Origin: Leucobacter insecticola
GTDB taxonomy: Bacteria > Actinomycetota > Actinomycetes > Actinomycetales > Microbacteriaceae
Length of the DNA stretch: 64,000 nt
Assembly: GCF_011382965.1 (NCBI RefSeq)
Contig: NZ_CP049934.1
Coordinates: forward strand, 1,612,001-1,676,000
Reading direction: 5' to 3'
In this document: in pieces, positions 61,715-64,000 of the stretch
Position numbering within the stretch: position 1 is the stretch's first letter
Layout of the letters: the number at the start of each line of letters is the position of its first letter
Made by a program: the position numbers and the translations under genes
The notes under the pieces: model-generated
Databases searched by the model: none
Told to the model about the DNA's origin: nothing
What the model saw: the letters and a program-made list of their open reading frames with translations, nothing else

Positions 61715-62884
61715 ATGGCAGTGAAGCGTCGATGCTGGTGTCGGCAGGAACAGGGTTCAGCGGGACAAAGTGCAGCGGAACAGCCGGGGGTGCCACCGGA
61801 ACCCACGCCCGTGCAGCGCGCGTGGAGTGACGGGTTCGGGCTTCTCGCCGTTCGTGCCCTGCAGGTCCTGATCGTTCTGGCGCTCACCGCCGTGGTGATC
61901 TGGGGGATGAGTACCCTGACCACGGTCGTAATCCCGATCCTGCTCGCCCTCATTTTTGCCAGCACCTTTGCGCCGGTGATGCGCTGGTTGTGCGCACGCG
62001 GTGTCAGCGATCTGCTCGCGACCGTGCTTGTGCTGCTCGGGATCGTGGTGCTCCTGGTGGCGGCGGGTTGGTTGATCGTGTGGGCCGTACTTGATCAGTG
62101 GGACACGCTGCAGGCGAAGGCCGAGGATGGTTTTGCGCAGGTGCTCGACTGGGTAAAGACGCTGCCGTTTGCGCCCGACGCCGGGCAGCTGGCCGAGTGG
62201 CGCGAGAGCGTCGTGGACTTCTTGACGAGTTCCCAATTTGGCTCCGGTGCGCTCGCCGGGGTCGGCGCGATCACCAGCTTTGCGACCGGCTTCGTGCTGC
62301 TGATCGTGGTGTTGTTCTTCTTCCTGAAGGATGGGCCGACCATCTGGGGCTTTATGCTGCGGCCGTTTTCCGGGCGCGGGCTGGAACGGGCTCGCCGCGT
62401 TGGAGACACCACGGTGGCCACGCTCGGATCCTATGTTCGTGGCACCGCCGGAGTCGCGGCGGTGGACGCCATCGGCATTGGCATCGGGCTTGTGATCCTG
62501 CAGGTGCCGCTCGCCCTGCCGCTTGCGGTGCTCGTATTTGTGCTCGCGTTTATTCCTCTCGTTGGTGCGACGGTCGCCGGGATCCTCGCCGCGCTTGTCG
62601 CGCTGGTTGCGAACGGGCCGCTGAACGCGGTGCTGGTAGTTGCGGTGGTGGTGCTCGTGAATCAGCTCGAAGGTAACCTGCTGCAGCCGGTGCTGATGGG
62701 GCGCGCGCTCAAGCTGCACGCCCTCGTGATTCTGCTCGCGTTGACCATTGGCACGCTCACCGGCGGAATCCTCGGCGCGGTGCTCGCCGTGCCGGTCGCC
62801 GCGGTGGGTTGGGGGATCGTGAAGATCTGGGACGGCCCCGAGTTGCCAGCACGATGGGCGCGAGAGCACGAACCGCATGCTTGA
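61715..62884 (+). CDS. AI-2E family (PerM-like) membrane transporter
   Basis: A 389-aa protein with about eight helices. TTVVIPILLALIFASTFAPVMRWL, FVLLIVVLFFFLKDGPTIWGFMLR, VRGTAGVAAVDAIGIGIGLVILQVPLALPLAVLVFVLAFIPLVGATVAGILAALVAL and NQLEGNLLQPVLMGRALKLHALVILLALTIGT are the family blocks. Members export diverse solutes; the AI-2 name should not be taken as its substrate. Its 3' end overlaps the next gene by 8 nt. Confidence 0.88.
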   Translation: MAVKRRCWCRQEQGSAGQSAAEQPGVPPEPTPVQRAWSDGFGLLAVRALQVLIVLALTAVVIWGMSTLTTVVIPILLALIFASTFAPVMRWLCARGVSDLLATVLVLLGIVVLLVAAGWLIVWAVLDQWDTLQAKAEDGFAQVLDWVKTLPFAPDAGQLAEWRESVVDFLTSSQFGSGALAGVGAITSFATGFVLLIVVLFFFLKDGPTIWGFMLRPFSGRGLERARRVGDTTVATLGSYVRGTAGVAAVDAIGIGIGLVILQVPLALPLAVLVFVLAFIPLVGATVAGILAALVALVANGPLNAVLVVAVVVLVNQLEGNLLQPVLMGRALKLHALVILLALTIGTLTGGILGAVLAVPVAAVGWGIVKIWDGPELPARWAREHEPHA

Positions 62885-63344
62885 GGCGGCGGGAGTTACG
62901 GTCTCTCTTGACGGCTTCACTCTGCTTCCGGAGACCTCGCTCACGCTTGAACCGGGATCCTGTGTCGCGGTGCGCGGCGCAAACGGAGCGGAAGATGATC
63001 TCGCGCGGGCCGGAATGCTGGGAGCGACGGCGCTGCTGGTGGCGACGGTATCGTTGCAGTCGTGGACGCGCGGCCTCGCCGTCGCGGCGGAAGGCGTGGG
63101 GTCGCCGGTGCTACTGCCATCGTCACCGGGTGGGCTGCTTGCCCGCCACCTGATCGTGCCGTTCGGGCTTGCCGCGGTTTCCGTGCTGGCGTGGCTCGGG
63201 ATCAGCGGTGTGCTGCTTGGTGCGCTGTGGGCGGGTGCCGCGGCAGGCGAAGGGAACGGTGCGCCGGTGATGTGGGCAGTCGCGATCTCACTCGCGGTGA
63301 TCTCCGGGCTGGTGTTGTGGGCGCGCGGGAGGCTCGGTGTTTGA
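62877..63344 (+). CDS. Chimeric remnant: ABC ATPase N terminus fused to a membrane C terminus
   Basis: A 155-aa open frame. Residues 1-36 read like the start of an ABC ATPase (LEAAGVTVSLDGFTLLPETSL, LEPGSCVAVRGANGA), but the Walker A motif stops before its GKT. From about residue 40 it reads as a membrane protein tail with four hydrophobic stretches (GATALLVATVSLQ, RHLIVPFGLAAVSVLAWLGISGVLLGALWAG, VMWAVAISLAVISGLVLWARG). The best explanation is an internal deletion that joined the first gene of an ABC exporter pair in frame to the end of its permease. Probably non-functional as a transporter. Confidence 0.65.
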   Translation: MLEAAGVTVSLDGFTLLPETSLTLEPGSCVAVRGANGAEDDLARAGMLGATALLVATVSLQSWTRGLAVAAEGVGSPVLLPSSPGGLLARHLIVPFGLAAVSVLAWLGISGVLLGALWAGAAAGEGNGAPVMWAVAISLAVISGLVLWARGRLGV

Positions 63345-63485
63345 GGTGGCCGCAGTCATCCCACAGCGCGGAAACACGATGACGCGCCGTGAAGGAATCT
63401 GACTTTGCGTGATTCGTTTGCGTATGCCAAGATAGATGAGTTGCTACGGCAGCGGGGAGTAATCTCAGCGCCGTGCAACGCGACC

Positions 63486-63558
63486 GGCCCCATCGTATAG
63501 CGGCCTAGTACGCTGCCCTCTCACGGCGGTAACGCGGGTTCGAATCCCGCTGGGGTCA
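63486..63558 (+). tRNA. tRNA-Glu (CTC)
   Basis: Cloverleaf: acceptor GGCCCCA with TGGGGTC (one G-T pair), anticodon stem CTGCC/GGCGG around CTCTCAC with anticodon CTC, T arm GCGGG-TTCGAAT-CCCGC. Discriminator A; CCA not encoded. A terminator hairpin follows after 6 nt. Confidence 0.93.
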
Positions 63559-63600
63559 CCGGTTCGAAAGCCTCACCTTCGGGTGGGGCTTTCGTTGTAT
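63546..63600 (+). repeat. tRNA-Glu tail repeat, copy 1
   Basis: A 55-nt segment holding the last 13 nt of tRNA-Glu and its terminator. It is repeated at 63701-63755 with one mismatch. Confidence 0.85.
63565..63594 (+). terminator. Terminator of tRNA-Glu
   Basis: A 13-bp stem with a TTCG tetraloop (CGAAAGCCTCACC / GGTGGGGCTTTCG) followed by TTGTAT. Nearly the same hairpin recurs at 63720-63749. Confidence 0.82.
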
Positions 63601-63700
63601 CGCGGGTGGGGTGGGATTCGAACCCGCTTGCGGGTTGCGGCCGGTGGGCCCGCCGCGGCCTGCGCGGAAACGCGGTGCGTTTCCTTGCAAGCAGTCCGCG

Positions 63701-63755
63701 CCCGCTGGGGTCACCGGTTCGAAAGCCTCACCTTCGGGTGGGGGTTTCGTTGTAT
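63701..63755 (+). repeat. tRNA-Glu tail repeat, copy 2 (no tRNA body)
   Basis: Second copy of the tRNA tail and terminator, one substitution in the terminator stem. The 100 nt between copies contain a GGAAACGC/GCGTTTCC hairpin (63666-63684) and TGGGATTCGAACCCGC, which resembles an inverted tRNA T arm. No gene is visible. Confidence 0.85.
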
Positions 63756-63815
63756 CTGGGGTGGGGCGGGGTTACGGCTTATAGGCCAAAAAGAGTGGAT
63801 GGAGTCGGGCGTGTC

Positions 63816-64000
63816 TCACCCTCGTCCGGCCCAGCCGCGGCGTAACCAGAGCCCTTCGCCTTGGTCGAGGCCGGTGTCGTAGAGCGCGGTTCCCGGGTCT
63901 GGGGTCGTGTGTTCAGGGCGGGGTAGGCCTGATGACTGTGGCTCGTGTTCGGAGAGAACCTTGGCTGGATCTGGAACCTCGGAATGCATGTACAGCCACC
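63816..64000 (-). CDS. Possible C terminus of an unrecognised protein, cut by the window end
   Basis: An open minus-strand frame of 60 residues runs from the window edge to a TGA at 63816-63818: HSEVPDPAKVLSEHEPQSSG, then a Pro/Thr-rich part and GTALYDTGLDQGEGLWLRRG. The composition looks like coding sequence, but no family is recognised and the start is outside the window. Confidence 0.35.
   Translation of the reverse strand, partial: WLYMHSEVPDPAKVLSEHEPQSSGLPRPEHTTPDPGTALYDTGLDQGEGLWLRRGWAGRG

Noticed and set aside
63601..63700. Second tRNA on the minus strand between the tail repeats
   Set aside because: Only a T-arm-like TGGGATTCGAACCCGC is present; no acceptor or anticodon stem can be formed.

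Overview
The window is high-GC DNA (roughly two thirds G+C) with tightly packed, often ATGA- or GTGA-coupled genes. Gene content points to an actinobacterium, most likely Microbacteriaceae: GuaB1-type IMPDH-like enzyme, MetP/MetS, DUF3516 helicase, DUF4031-HD protein, GH18 protein with CBM5/12-like repeats. A Leucobacter-like genus is a guess from general resemblance only.

Layout. 1-5.1 kb: ferric-reductase-like flavoprotein, flavinylated FMN-binding protein and ApbE, facing an operon of AlkZ-like glycosylase, response regulator and histidine kinase. 5.2-12.9 kb: autoregulated-looking Fic protein, then a lactate-type locus (LctP permease, FAD/Fe-S oxidase, OYE, FadR-type GntR regulator with its operator). 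13-31.6 kb: Ski2-like helicase, MazEF, divergent GH18 and GT2, DeoC, GntR, Ppx/GppA, LysR with a PLP decarboxylase, amino-acid permease and Usp, tRNA-Gln, MFS, quinone oxidoreductase, WYL regulator. 31.6-37 kb: an accessory island with a ParE-like toxin-antitoxin pair, a 692-aa membrane protein and a divergent 293-aa protein (both unrecognised), an IS481 element, and a decayed second copy of an LLM monooxygenase 3' end. 37-46.6 kb: LLM monooxygenase, MsrB, ComB-like protein and a six-gene coupled operon (sulfonate-type ABC transporter, acetyl-CoA synthetase, MetY, CoA-binding protein). 46.8-52.7 kb: MetPS, DUF4031-HD, and a TPP-riboswitch-controlled thiamine-precursor ABC transporter. 52.7-64 kb: GyrI-like and AlkC-like genes, SRAP protein, M20 dipeptidase, MscL, GuaB1, ThrC, AI-2E exporter family protein, an ABC/permease deletion chimera, and tRNA-Glu with a duplicated tail.

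Two cross-cutting observations matter most. First, three intergenic elements share one strict architecture (13-nt units spaced by 6 nt, two direct plus two inverted, with two of them exactly 84 nt and a conserved loop heptamer); a fourth, unrelated in sequence, follows the same plan. I do not recognise them as a known repeat family. Second, at least eleven single-base deletions, mostly in short G/C runs, break nine otherwise well-conserved genes. The common direction suggests sequencing or assembly error rather than gene decay, so the genes marked pseudogene here are probably functional in the organism.
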